Below are positions 1-7,567 of a DNA stretch of 64,000 bases, in pieces. This DNA comes from Devosia neptuniae (lineage in GTDB: Bacteria; Pseudomonadota; Alphaproteobacteria; Rhizobiales; Devosiaceae). Every line of letters begins with the position of its first letter. Position 1 is the first letter of the stretch. The notes under the pieces are model-generated. The model was not told where the DNA came from. It worked only from the letters and a program-made list of their open reading frames with translations, and ran no database searches. The translations under genes and the position numbers were made by a program. The stretch covers positions 62,001 to 126,000 of the forward strand of contig NZ_CP104965.1 in the NCBI RefSeq assembly GCF_025452235.1, written 5' to 3'.

Positions 1-659
1 GCCTCGCCCAATTTCAGCGCCAGCGAAATGCCCCCCAGGGCCGCGTGTTTCCTCACATAGCTGGCCCGCACCGGATTGCGGCACGAAGCGATAAACCCGC
101 CCGACATGTCCGAGGCCGTGCGCAAAATCGGCGACACCTTGGCCGTCGCGCCTTTGACCACCAATTCGATATAGCGGTTCTCGCTGCGATTACCGCCCAC
201 CGCCGTCTGGATCATCGGCTCGGGCGATCCCGCCAGCCCGATACTGCCCATGTCGCCCGTCGGATGCGCCCGCACATCGCCCACCGCGTCGACAACCTTG
301 GTGCCCAGAATGGCCGATGGCAGCCAGCCATTCAGCGTCGAGGATTTCCCATTCTGCCCGATCATCAACCCGCTGAGCTTTTCCCCCAACGCGTCCTGCA
401 GCATGGACACCGCCTTGATGTAATCCACCCCCTGCATTTCCCAGGGCGTGGTTGAAGCCGGCGCGCCGATGGCCGCGGCCGTTGCCACCCAGTCATTGGC
501 ATCCAGCTCGTGAATGCTCACTAGTTCGGGCTTGCCGACGCTCACCGCCGCATAGCCCAGCATGCGTCCATGATCGGCCCAGCCGCCACCGCCGGCGGCA
601 TAGACGGAGCCGCCTTTGACAGCCGCCTCGACGTCTTTTTCAGTCAGAATCCGGCCCAT
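1..659 (-). CDS. DUF917 family protein (S-methyl-thiohydantoin desulfurase-like), 3' end beyond window
   Basis: The first 219 codons of a gene that runs off the left edge. The protein begins MGRILTEKDVEAAVKGG, followed by a glycine-rich stretch GGGGWADHGRML and the segments SIHELDANDW and GMSGG-like small-residue turns typical of the DUF917 family, which Pfam names after an S-methyl-thiohydantoin desulfurase. Its ATG (659-657) overlaps the TAA of the carbamoylase gene by one base (TAATG), so the two are translationally coupled. Context (hydantoinase, carbamoylase, MIO-less lyase, betaine importer) suggests that it removes sulfur from a thiohydantoin such as thiohydantoin-5-propionate. Family assignment is good; substrate is inferred. 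Confidence 0.8.
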   Translation of the reverse strand, partial: MGRILTEKDVEAAVKGGSVYAAGGGGWADHGRMLGYAAVSVGKPELVSIHELDANDWVATAAAIGAPASTTPWEMQGVDYIKAVSMLQDALGEKLSGLMIGQNGKSSTLNGWLPSAILGTKVVDAVGDVRAHPTGDMGSIGLAGSPEPMIQTAVGGNRSENRYIELVVKGATAKVSPILRTASDMSGGFIASCRNPVRASYVRKHAALGGISLALKLGE

Positions 660-1943
660 TATTCTGTCTCCTGCAATTGCTTGTCGAGCGCGATCACGGC
701 ATCCAGCAAAACCTGGGCGCCCAGCGCGATATCTTCCGTGCTCGCAAATTCATCCGGCGCATGGCTGCGGCCATCCACGCAGGGCACGAAGATCATCGCC
801 GCCTTGGTGATCCGCGCCATCCAGGCCGTGTCATGCCCCGCCCCCGACGCCATCCGCCGATGCCGCGCGCCCGCGCTTTCGCAGGCCGCGCCCAGCACAG
901 CTAGCAGATCAGGGTCGCAAGGCGTCGGCTGATTGTCCGAAACAATGCGCGGCGCCTGCACGCTCACACCGGTCTTTTCGGCAATCGCCGCAACACCGCG
1001 TTCCAGTTCATCAATGAACCGCTCCATATCATCGCGCAGTTCCGCCCGCGCATCGATCAGCATGCGCACCCGCGCCGGCACCACATTGGCCGCATTGGGC
1101 GTCATTTCGAATTCACCCACCGTGGCGGCAAAATGGGTATCGCCCGCCGCCAGCGCCTTGCCCAATTCCTCGACCCCCAGCGCAATCCAGGCCGCCGTGG
1201 TCAGTGCATCCTTGCGGGCGGACATCGGCGTCGTCCCGGCATGGTCCGCCCTGCCCTCGACGACAATCTCGATCCGCGTAATCCCGGCAATCGCCGTTAC
1301 TAAGCCCACATCAAGCTGCTCGTTCTGCAACACCGGCCCCTGCTCGATATGCAGTTCCAGAAACGCCTTGATATCGTCGCGCTGCGCCAGTGCATGGGGC
1401 ACCCCGCCCACCTTGGTGATGGCCCGTTCCAGCGTCACCCCATCATGCGTGCGCGCCAGCCATTCAGCCGGCCGTGTGCCGCTCATGCCCCGGCTGCCAA
1501 TGCAGGACACGCCAAAAATCGAGACTTCCTCAGCCAGAAAATCCACCACTTCAAGCGTGTGATCGAGCACCACGCCCTGGTCCCGCAGCGCCCGCGCCAC
1601 CTCGAGTGCTACCACCACCCCGGCAATGCCGTCGAACCGCCCACCATCGGGCACGGTATCGGAATGGCTGCCGATCATGATCGAACCCAGCTCTGGGCGT
1701 CCCCCCCCACAACGAACCCAGCTCTGGGCGTTTCCCCGGCACGACACCCACAAGATTGCCCGCCGCATCGATCTGGCTGACTGCGCCGGCCTCTTGCATG
1801 GCGTGTTCCAGCCAGGCACGCCCTTCCAGAAACATCGGGGTGAAAGCCCGCCGCGTCCAAGGGCGATCCGGCTCGGTGATGGCGGCGAGAGCATCGATAT
1901 CGGCGGCGATACGGTCGGCGCGGATGGGGGCATTGGGGATCAC
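659..1943 (-). pseudogene. M20-family N-carbamoyl-L-amino-acid hydrolase / allantoate amidohydrolase, frameshifted
   Basis: Two overlapping reading frames make up one M20 peptidase-fold amidohydrolase. The N-terminal part starts at GTG 1943 (IPNAPIRADRIAADIDALA, GRAWLEHAMQEAG, GNLVGVVPGKRPELGS). The rest continues in another frame as IMIGSHSDTVPDGGRFDG, FLAEEVSIFGVSCIGSRG, LELHIEQGPVLQ and SGAGHDTAWMARI, which carry the usual metal and substrate residues. The break lies at a 31-bp tandem duplication (1682-1731). Removing 31 bases gives an uninterrupted protein of 417 residues, the family length. The GTG overlaps the hydantoinase stop as GTGA. The enzyme would hydrolyse an N-carbamoyl amino acid (here perhaps N-carbamoylglutamate) to amino acid, CO2 and ammonia. 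It is a true frameshift, a slippage site or an assembly error; I cannot tell which. Confidence 0.82.
1682..1731. repeat. 31-bp tandem duplication with G8/C8 tract inside the carbamoylase gene
   Basis: The 19-base string CGAACCCAGCTCTGGGCGT occurs at 1682-1700 and again at 1713-1731, a period of 31 bases. The spacer holds eight C in a row (1701-1708). Because 31 is not a multiple of three, the reading frame is lost. With one C fewer the insertion would be 30 bases and would keep frame, adding ten residues between RPELGS and a second RPELGS. Confidence 0.9.
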
Positions 1944-3298
1944 CGCGAAAGCCCTTCCGGCCGAACAAACCGCCCCGTCCCAGGCTCGGCCACCTTCACC
2001 CCATCAAACACCTGCCGCCCGCGCAGATATGTCAACCCCACAGTCCACGGCAGCTCAATCCCATTATACGGCGACCAGCCCACCACATTGTGCCCACTCT
2101 CCGCCGCGTCATAAATCTTGGGCCGCTCGAACAGCACCGCGATATCGGCATCCTTGCCCGCACTCAGCACGCCTTTGCGCCCCAGCCGGAAATGCCGCGC
2201 CGGGTTCTCCGCCATCAGCCGCGCCGCCCAGGTCAGGGAAATATCGCGTTCCAGCGCACCCTTGACGAAGAGCGGCACCATGACTTCGAGCCCCGGCACG
2301 CCCGAGGCATTGGCCAGCATGTCGGGATTGGTCTTGCGGTTTTCCGACCAGCTCACATGGTCGGTAGAGACCAGCGTGACATTGCCCGCCCGCACATGCT
2401 CCCAGAGCTTTTCCACCTCCGCCCGCGAGCGGATCGGGGGATTGATCTTGGCCTTGCCGCCCAGCCGGGCAACGTCATGTTCTTCGTCCAGCGTCAGGTA
2501 ATGAATGCAGCATTCAATGGTGGCATCGAACCCCTGATCGCGATAGCTGCGCGCAATCTCATAGCCCCGCCCCAACGAGCAATGCACGACATGCGCCGGG
2601 CACCCGGTCTGCGCCCCCGTCTCATAAATCTGCAGGCTAGCCAGCAATTCAGTCAGCGGCGGCCGGCTCAACCCATGCGCGCGATAATCGGTAATGCCAA
2701 GCGCCTTGACCTTCGCGATGGCCGCGCGCACCGCCTCGTCATCCTCATTATGCACGCCCGCCGTCAGCCCGGTCGGCGCAATGGCGGCAAAGCATTCCTC
2801 GAGCAGTGCCGGCGGAATGCGCGGGAACCGCACGGGGTCAGTGCCAAAAGTCGAAAACTTGAACGCGGCGACACCCGCCTCGACCTGTTCCAAAATCCGG
2901 CTGGCGCCCTCTTCCGGCTTGATCGTGCCATACAGCGCAAAATCCACCCTCGCCTGCGGGCTGGCATGCGCCACCTTCTGGCGCACCGCCTCGGCGGAGC
3001 TGACCAGATTGCCCTCGTCATAGGGCATGTCGACAATTGTGGTCACCCCGCCCGCCGCCGCCGAGCGCGTCGACCAGATGAAATCCTCCTGGTCCTTCTG
3101 GCTCAGCGAATGGGTCTGTGCATCGATCGCTCCGGGCAGGATCAGCGCCTTGCCTAGCTCGTGCCGCTCATGCGCCGCTGGCGCCACGCCCTCCCCCACA
3201 TGCACGATTTTGCCATCGCGCACGGCCACATAGCCATTCTCGATAATGGTAGATGGCAGCACGACAGTGCCGGACAGAACGAGATCGAAATCGGACAT
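1940..3298 (-). CDS. hydantoinase / allantoinase-like cyclic amidohydrolase
   Basis: A 452-residue metal-dependent amidohydrolase of the dihydroorotase/allantoinase/hydantoinase group. Visible active-site elements are PGAIDAQTHS (residues 55-64, first metal site with Gln in place of the first His), the bridging carboxylated Lys in AFKFSTFG (K147), H183 in GVHNEDD, H239 in HVVHCS and the catalytic Asp in STDHVSW (D313). It opens a five-membered cyclic ureide to an N-carbamoyl compound. The downstream carbamoylase overlaps it by GTGA and would take the product on, so the pair forms a hydantoin-to-amino-acid module. Purine (allantoin) degradation is an alternative, but no other ureide genes are nearby and the thiohydantoin-type DUF917 neighbour favours a hydantoin. 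Confidence 0.85.
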   Translation of the reverse strand: MSDFDLVLSGTVVLPSTIIENGYVAVRDGKIVHVGEGVAPAAHERHELGKALILPGAIDAQTHSLSQKDQEDFIWSTRSAAAGGVTTIVDMPYDEGNLVSSAEAVRQKVAHASPQARVDFALYGTIKPEEGASRILEQVEAGVAAFKFSTFGTDPVRFPRIPPALLEECFAAIAPTGLTAGVHNEDDEAVRAAIAKVKALGITDYRAHGLSRPPLTELLASLQIYETGAQTGCPAHVVHCSLGRGYEIARSYRDQGFDATIECCIHYLTLDEEHDVARLGGKAKINPPIRSRAEVEKLWEHVRAGNVTLVSTDHVSWSENRKTNPDMLANASGVPGLEVMVPLFVKGALERDISLTWAARLMAENPARHFRLGRKGVLSAGKDADIAVLFERPKIYDAAESGHNVVGWSPYNGIELPWTVGLTYLRGRQVFDGVKVAEPGTGRFVRPEGLSR

Positions 3299-3331
3299 TT
3301 TTTGCCTCTATTGTTCTAAGCCTACCGGGCC

Positions 3332-3458
3332 TCCCCTCTCCCCTTGAGGGAGAAGGTGGATGGCGCGCAGCGCCAGACGGGTGAGGGGTTGCCTCCACAA
3401 ACTGGGCGCGTTGAGGGATCGCGGCCCCCTCATCCGCCCTTTCGGCGGAGAAGGAAGG
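3332..3458. repeat. palindromic intergenic repeat, family E
   Basis: Imperfect inverted repeat between the hydantoinase start and the upstream permease stop. The left arm holds CCTTGAGGGAGAAGGTGGAT and GGCGCGCAGCGCC, and the right arm CCCCCTCATCCGCC and GGAGAAGGAAGG. A shortened relative is at 11871-11924. Such elements are widely dispersed in alphaproteobacterial intergenic DNA. Confidence 0.65.
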
Positions 3459-3471
3459 CGGTGCACGGTCT

Positions 3472-4224
3472 TCACGCCGCCGCCCTCCCCAATTGCCCGG
3501 TCCGCGCCATCAGCACCCGCTCCAGCGCCGAGAGCGCGTCATAAATCAATACCGCCAGCACGCCCACGATCAGCCCACCCTGCAGCACAAAGGCGGTATT
3601 GTTGGACAAGAGCCCAGCGATGATCACCTCGCCCAGCGTCCTTGCCGCGACGGTCGAGCCGATGGTCGCGGTGGCCAGCGAAATCACCGTCGATAGCCGT
3701 ATCCCCGCCAGGATCACTGGCAGCGCCAACGGTAGTTCGACCTTGATCAGCCGTTGCCAGCCGGTCATGCCCACGCCCTTGGCCGCATCGGTCACCGCCG
3801 GCGGCAGATTGGTCAGCCCGGTCAGCGTGTTCTCGAAAATCGGCAGCAGTCCATAAAGAAACAGCGCCACCAGCGTCGGGGCCGTGCCAAAGCCCAGCAT
3901 GGGCACAGCCAGCGCCAGCACCGCCACCGGCGGAAAGGTCTGCCCGATATTGGCGAGCGAGCGCGACAGCGGCAAAAACTCCGCCCCGAAAGGCCGTGTC
4001 ACCACAATGGCCAGCCCCACCGCCACAATAGTCGCGGCCAATGTCGCCGTCGCCACGATGGCCAGGTGGTTCAGCGTCAGGTCGAGCAGGCCACCCTGAT
4101 TGTAAATCGCCGGCTGCCCGTTCTTGGTGAACAGCTCGAAAAACCCGGCAAAGGTCTCCGGCCGGACGAGGAACACGACCAGCACCAGCAGCGCAAAAAT
4201 TCTGATCAACAGCCCGGTCTTCAT
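3472..4224 (-). CDS. betaine-type ABC importer permease (YehW/OpuCB-like)
   Basis: A 250-residue inner-membrane permease with about six hydrophobic segments and the BPD_transp_1 signature: VTDAAKGVGMTGWQRLIKVE followed by LPLALPVILAGIRLS, the loop that docks on the ATPase. The start is the ATG at 4224, which overlaps the ATPase stop as ATGA; a longer frame upstream is only overlap with that gene. It is the second, shorter permease of a four-gene set whose order (binding protein, long permease, ATPase, short permease) equals E. coli yehZ-Y-X-W. The last importer gene before the hydantoinase. Substrate is predicted to be a quaternary-ammonium compound; ergothioneine is proposed from context. 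Confidence 0.85.
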   Translation of the reverse strand: MKTGLLIRIFALLVLVVFLVRPETFAGFFELFTKNGQPAIYNQGGLLDLTLNHLAIVATATLAATIVAVGLAIVVTRPFGAEFLPLSRSLANIGQTFPPVAVLALAVPMLGFGTAPTLVALFLYGLLPIFENTLTGLTNLPPAVTDAAKGVGMTGWQRLIKVELPLALPVILAGIRLSTVISLATATIGSTVAARTLGEVIIAGLLSNNTAFVLQGGLIVGVLAVLIYDALSALERVLMARTGQLGRAAA

Positions 4225-5156
4225 TGCGGTCGCGCCGCCAGCTTGGCCAATTGGGCTAGCGTGACCTGGCCCACAATCTGCCCATCGCGCCGCACCGGCA
4301 GCGCGGGCCGGCCCGACCACAGCAATTCGGCATAGGCATCGCGCAGCGAGGCCCCGGCCTCCACCGGCTCGCCAGCGGCTTCCCCCGCCTCGATATGATC
4401 CGCCACCTTGGCCAGCGACAGCAGCCGGAATGGCCGCTCGCTGGTGCCGATCAATTCGGCCACAAAGGGCGTTGCCGGATTGGCGATGATTTCGGCGGGC
4501 TTGGCAAATTGCAGCAGCTTGCCCTTGTCCATCACCGCGATCTTGTCGCCTAGATGGATCGCCTCTTCCATGTCGTGCGTCACCAGCACAATCGTGGTGC
4601 CGAACTTGCGCTGGATGGCGAGCAGGTCCTCCTGCGCCTTGGCGCGGATCACCGGGTCGAGCGCGCCATAGGGCTCGTCCATCAGTAGGATATTGGGCTC
4701 AGCCGCCAGCGCCCGCGCCACGCCCACACGCTGTTGCTGCCCGCCCGAAAGCTCATTGGGCAGCCGGTCGCGGAACTGGGCGGGATCAAGCTGAAACAGG
4801 CTGAGCAATTCATCGACCCGCGCGGCGGTCTTCTTTTTGTCCCAGCCGAGCAGCTTGGGTACCGTCGCCACATTCTGCCCCACCGTACGATGCGGAAACA
4901 GCCCATGCCCCTGAATGGCATAGCCAATCCGCCGCCGCAGCTCATAGGCCGGCACATTGCTGATATCCTCGCCATCGATACGAATGGACCCCGAAGTCTG
5001 CGTCACCAGCTTGTTGATCATCCGCATCAGCGTGGTCTTGCCGGAACCCGACGTGCCCACAATGACGCAAATGCTGCGGGGGTCGATGGTCATGGTGACC
5101 TGATCGACCACCGCCGTTTCGCCATAGACCTTGGTGATGTCGTCGATTTCGATCAT
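4221..5156 (-). CDS. betaine-type ABC importer ATP-binding protein (YehX/OpuCA-like)
   Basis: A 311-residue ABC ATPase. Walker A GTSGSGKTT is at residues 34-42, the Q-loop is YAIQGHGLFPH, the signature is LSGGQQQRVG, Walker B is ILLMDEPYGALD and the switch His is in LVTHDMEEAIHLGD. The C-terminal tail resembles a CBS-like domain (SLRDAYAELLWSG, GQIVGQVTLAQL), as in the OpuA/ProV branch that senses ionic strength. ATG 5156 overlaps the preceding permease stop as ATGA, and its own stop overlaps the next permease start the same way, so expression is tightly coupled. It powers the importer formed with the two flanking permeases. Confidence 0.9.
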   Translation of the reverse strand: MIEIDDITKVYGETAVVDQVTMTIDPRSICVIVGTSGSGKTTLMRMINKLVTQTSGSIRIDGEDISNVPAYELRRRIGYAIQGHGLFPHRTVGQNVATVPKLLGWDKKKTAARVDELLSLFQLDPAQFRDRLPNELSGGQQQRVGVARALAAEPNILLMDEPYGALDPVIRAKAQEDLLAIQRKFGTTIVLVTHDMEEAIHLGDKIAVMDKGKLLQFAKPAEIIANPATPFVAELIGTSERPFRLLSLAKVADHIEAGEAAGEPVEAGASLRDAYAELLWSGRPALPVRRDGQIVGQVTLAQLAKLAARPQ

Positions 5157-6346
5157 GCGCTGCGCCCTCCGCGAGACGTCATTTCCACCAAGGCGTCGAG
5201 CACCACTGCCGCGGCAAAGGCTAAAGCCACCGTCGGCACTGCCCCCAACAGCACCAGGTCCATTGCCGTCTGCCCAATGCCTTGGAACACGAAGACGCCA
5301 AAGCCGCCGCCCCCGATCAGCGCGGCGATGGTGGCCAGCCCGATATTCTGCACCAGCACGATGCGAATGCCGGTCAGGATGACCGGAAAAGCCAGCGGCA
5401 ATTCCACCGCAAACAGGCGCTGCGAGCCGGTCATCCCCATGCCCTTGGCCGCATCGACCGCGGCCGGCGACACGCTTTGCAGCCCCACCACAGTGTTGGA
5501 CACGATGGGCAGCAGCGAATAGGCGAACAGCGCCACCATGGCCGGCGCCACGCCAATACCCGAAATGCCGATGGCCGACGCGCCCGGAATATTGGCCGCC
5601 ACCCACGCCAAGGGGGCGATCAGCAGGCCGAACAGGGCAATGGACGGAATAGTCTGCACAATATTGAGCACATTGAGTACCGCCGCCCGCAGCGGCTTGA
5701 CCTTGTAGCAAAGAATGCCGACCGGCACGCCCACGATGGTGGCAATCGCCACCGAGCCAAAGGCCAGCCCCAGATGCGTGCGCGCCTCCTGCCAGAAAGC
5801 CGGCGCGCGGGTGGCATATTCCTTGAGCATGGAAAGATCATTCCACGCCCCGCTCCACAGCAGCGCACCAATCGCCAGCGCGACCACCAGCAGGATAGTC
5901 AGTCGCACCCATGGCCTGAACCGCAGCCGCGTCAGTGCGTCAGCCACCATCAGCGCAAAGCCAAACACCAAAAGCCAGAACCCGGCCCCGGGCGACACCC
6001 GCGCAAACGTATTATCCGGCGGCGTCAGATAGCTCCCCGACCAGCCGATCAGAATGGCCAGCACACCAAGCACGACAAACCCGGCGATCAGTTTGACCAG
6101 CGTCGGAAAGCGCAGCAGCGCGACAATGAAACCGGCCAGCAGCACACAAATGAGCACACCCGATGGCAAAGCCGGCAATGCATCGAGCAGCGAACGTGGC
6201 TCGCCCAGCACGATGCGATTGGCCCGGAACAAGGCAAACGGCAAAGCCGCCCCTGCTGCCGCGATTAACGCGATCAGCACGCCCAGCTTGTCGAGCGCCA
6301 ACCAGGTAGGGCGGCTCGCTATCGAAGATGTTTCGGCGATGCTCAT
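5153..6346 (-). CDS. betaine-type ABC importer permease, long form (YehY-like)
   Basis: A 397-residue permease. An extended hydrophobic N-terminal half (about residues 20-190) precedes the transport domain with VDAAKGMGMTGSQRLFAVE and LPLAFPVILTGIRIV. The length and the added N-terminal membrane segments match YehY rather than ordinary OpuCB. I place the start at ATG 6346 (MSIAETSS) because TTGGAG precedes it by about seven bases and upstream residues are not family-like. It follows the binding-protein gene after a repeat-filled gap and pairs with the short permease at 3472-4224. Confidence 0.88.
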   Translation of the reverse strand: MSIAETSSIASRPTWLALDKLGVLIALIAAAGAALPFALFRANRIVLGEPRSLLDALPALPSGVLICVLLAGFIVALLRFPTLVKLIAGFVVLGVLAILIGWSGSYLTPPDNTFARVSPGAGFWLLVFGFALMVADALTRLRFRPWVRLTILLVVALAIGALLWSGAWNDLSMLKEYATRAPAFWQEARTHLGLAFGSVAIATIVGVPVGILCYKVKPLRAAVLNVLNIVQTIPSIALFGLLIAPLAWVAANIPGASAIGISGIGVAPAMVALFAYSLLPIVSNTVVGLQSVSPAAVDAAKGMGMTGSQRLFAVELPLAFPVILTGIRIVLVQNIGLATIAALIGGGGFGVFVFQGIGQTAMDLVLLGAVPTVALAFAAAVVLDALVEMTSRGGRSA

Positions 6347-6407
6347 GCTGGCTCCAACTCTGCGCGATGTGGAGAGGCTTGCGATAGTCGGAGAGCCCCG
6401 ATGCAAT

Positions 6408-6520
6408 CCCCTCCCCCTTGAGGGGAGGGCTAGGGTGGGGGTGCTGCGGTCCCAACATGCTCGATGCCGTTGGAGGGTTCAGCACCCCCACCCTCAATCC
6501 CTCCCCTCAAGGGGGAGGGA
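6408..6520. repeat. large inverted repeat, family A, between binding-protein and permease genes
   Basis: The left arm (6408-6444) contains CCCTCCCCCTTGAGGGGAGG and GGTGGGGGTGCT. The right arm (6481-6519) contains their reverse complements AGCACCCCCACC and CCTCCCCTCAAGGGGGAGGG. The arms of about 37 bases are separated by about 36. A second full copy lies at 56008-56128 and a single arm at 45004-45048. The transcript would fold into a long hairpin just after the osmF-like stop codon. Confidence 0.85.
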
Positions 6521-6573
6521 GGCAGATCGCGGCTCACTGGGTGGGGGTATCGACGCCCCACCCCCATCAGTCA

Positions 6574-7485
6574 TCAATCCAGAAAGCCGCCCTTGGTCAG
6601 GTAGTCCGTCGCGACAGCCGAAGCCGCCTCGCCGCCAACCTGTACGCGGCCATTGAGGTCCTGCAGCACTTCGAGCGTCAGCCCGGCAAACACCGGCTTG
6701 AGCAGCTCTTCGATCTGCGGATATTCGGTCAGCACGGCCTCGCGGATGATCGGGGCGGGCTGGTAAACCGGCTGCACGCCCTTGTCGTCCTCAAGCACTT
6801 TGAGGCCCGAGGGCGCGATGCCGCCATCCGTGCCATAGACCATGGCGGCATTGACGCCGTTGGTCTGCTGCGCGGCAGCAGCAATGGTCGCCGCCGTATC
6901 GCCACCCGACAGCGTCACCAGCTGGTCGGGCTTCAGCGTGAAGCCATAAACTTCCTGGAACTTGGGCAAAGCTGCCGGCGAGTTCACGAACTCGGCCGAT
7001 GCGGCGAGTTTGACCTGCCCGCCACCCGCAACCCAGGCGCCGAATTCGCTGAACGTCACCAGCTTATTGGCGTCTGCCACGTCGGCACGCAGGGCCACGG
7101 CCCAGGTATTGTTGGCCGGCGAAGGGGTCAGCCAGACGATCTTGTTGGCGTCGTAATCGAGCTTGGCCGCCTCGGCATAGGCGCTTTCGGCATTGTTCCA
7201 GAGCGGATCATCGGCCTTGTCGAAGAAGAAGGCCGCATTGCCGGTATATTCGGGATAGATGTCGATTTCGCCGGCCGTGATCGCCTCGCGCACGATTGGC
7301 GTGCCGCCGAGCTGGATGCGGTCGGTGACCGGGATGTCATTGGCTTCAAGCACCTGCTTGATGATGTTGCCAAGCACCCCGCCCTCGGTGTCGATCTTGG
7401 AGGAAACGACGACCTGGGCATTGGCTGATGTCACCGAGATGGCGAGCGCAGCGACGGCGCTGAGAAGCGTGGATTTGAGGCGCAT
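6574..7485 (-). CDS. periplasmic betaine-type substrate-binding protein (OsmF/YehZ-like)
   Basis: A 303-residue exported binding protein of the OpuAC family. The signal peptide is MRLKSTLLSAVAALAISVTS ending near ANA-Q. Conserved family segments are GGVLGNIIKQVLEANDI, GTPIVREAITAGEIDIYPEY plus TGNAAFFF, and NGVNAAMVYGTDGGI. The PEYTG motif lines the ligand pocket of the OpuC/OsmF group, which holds trimethylammonium groups in an aromatic cage. It supplies substrate to the importer encoded by the next three genes. Because ergothioneine is a betaine and known ergothioneine importers belong to this same binding-protein family, that ligand fits the enzymes around it; glycine betaine or another methylated amine remains possible. 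Confidence 0.88.
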   Translation of the reverse strand: MRLKSTLLSAVAALAISVTSANAQVVVSSKIDTEGGVLGNIIKQVLEANDIPVTDRIQLGGTPIVREAITAGEIDIYPEYTGNAAFFFDKADDPLWNNAESAYAEAAKLDYDANKIVWLTPSPANNTWAVALRADVADANKLVTFSEFGAWVAGGGQVKLAASAEFVNSPAALPKFQEVYGFTLKPDQLVTLSGGDTAATIAAAAQQTNGVNAAMVYGTDGGIAPSGLKVLEDDKGVQPVYQPAPIIREAVLTEYPQIEELLKPVFAGLTLEVLQDLNGRVQVGGEAASAVATDYLTKGGFLD

Positions 7486-7567
7486 TGGTTTCTCCGTTTT
7501 CTCCGGGCTGTCGGGCCCGGCTGTCCCTAACCTAACGTCTTGGTAGAATTGAGCGAGGCCGCAAATT

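Noticed and set aside
1940..3298. Allantoin degradation as the role of the left-end genes
   Set aside because: Allantoinase plus allantoate amidohydrolase would fit the two families alone, but no purine genes (uricase, ureidoglycolate enzymes) are seen, and DUF917, the MIO-less lyase and the betaine importer would be unexplained.
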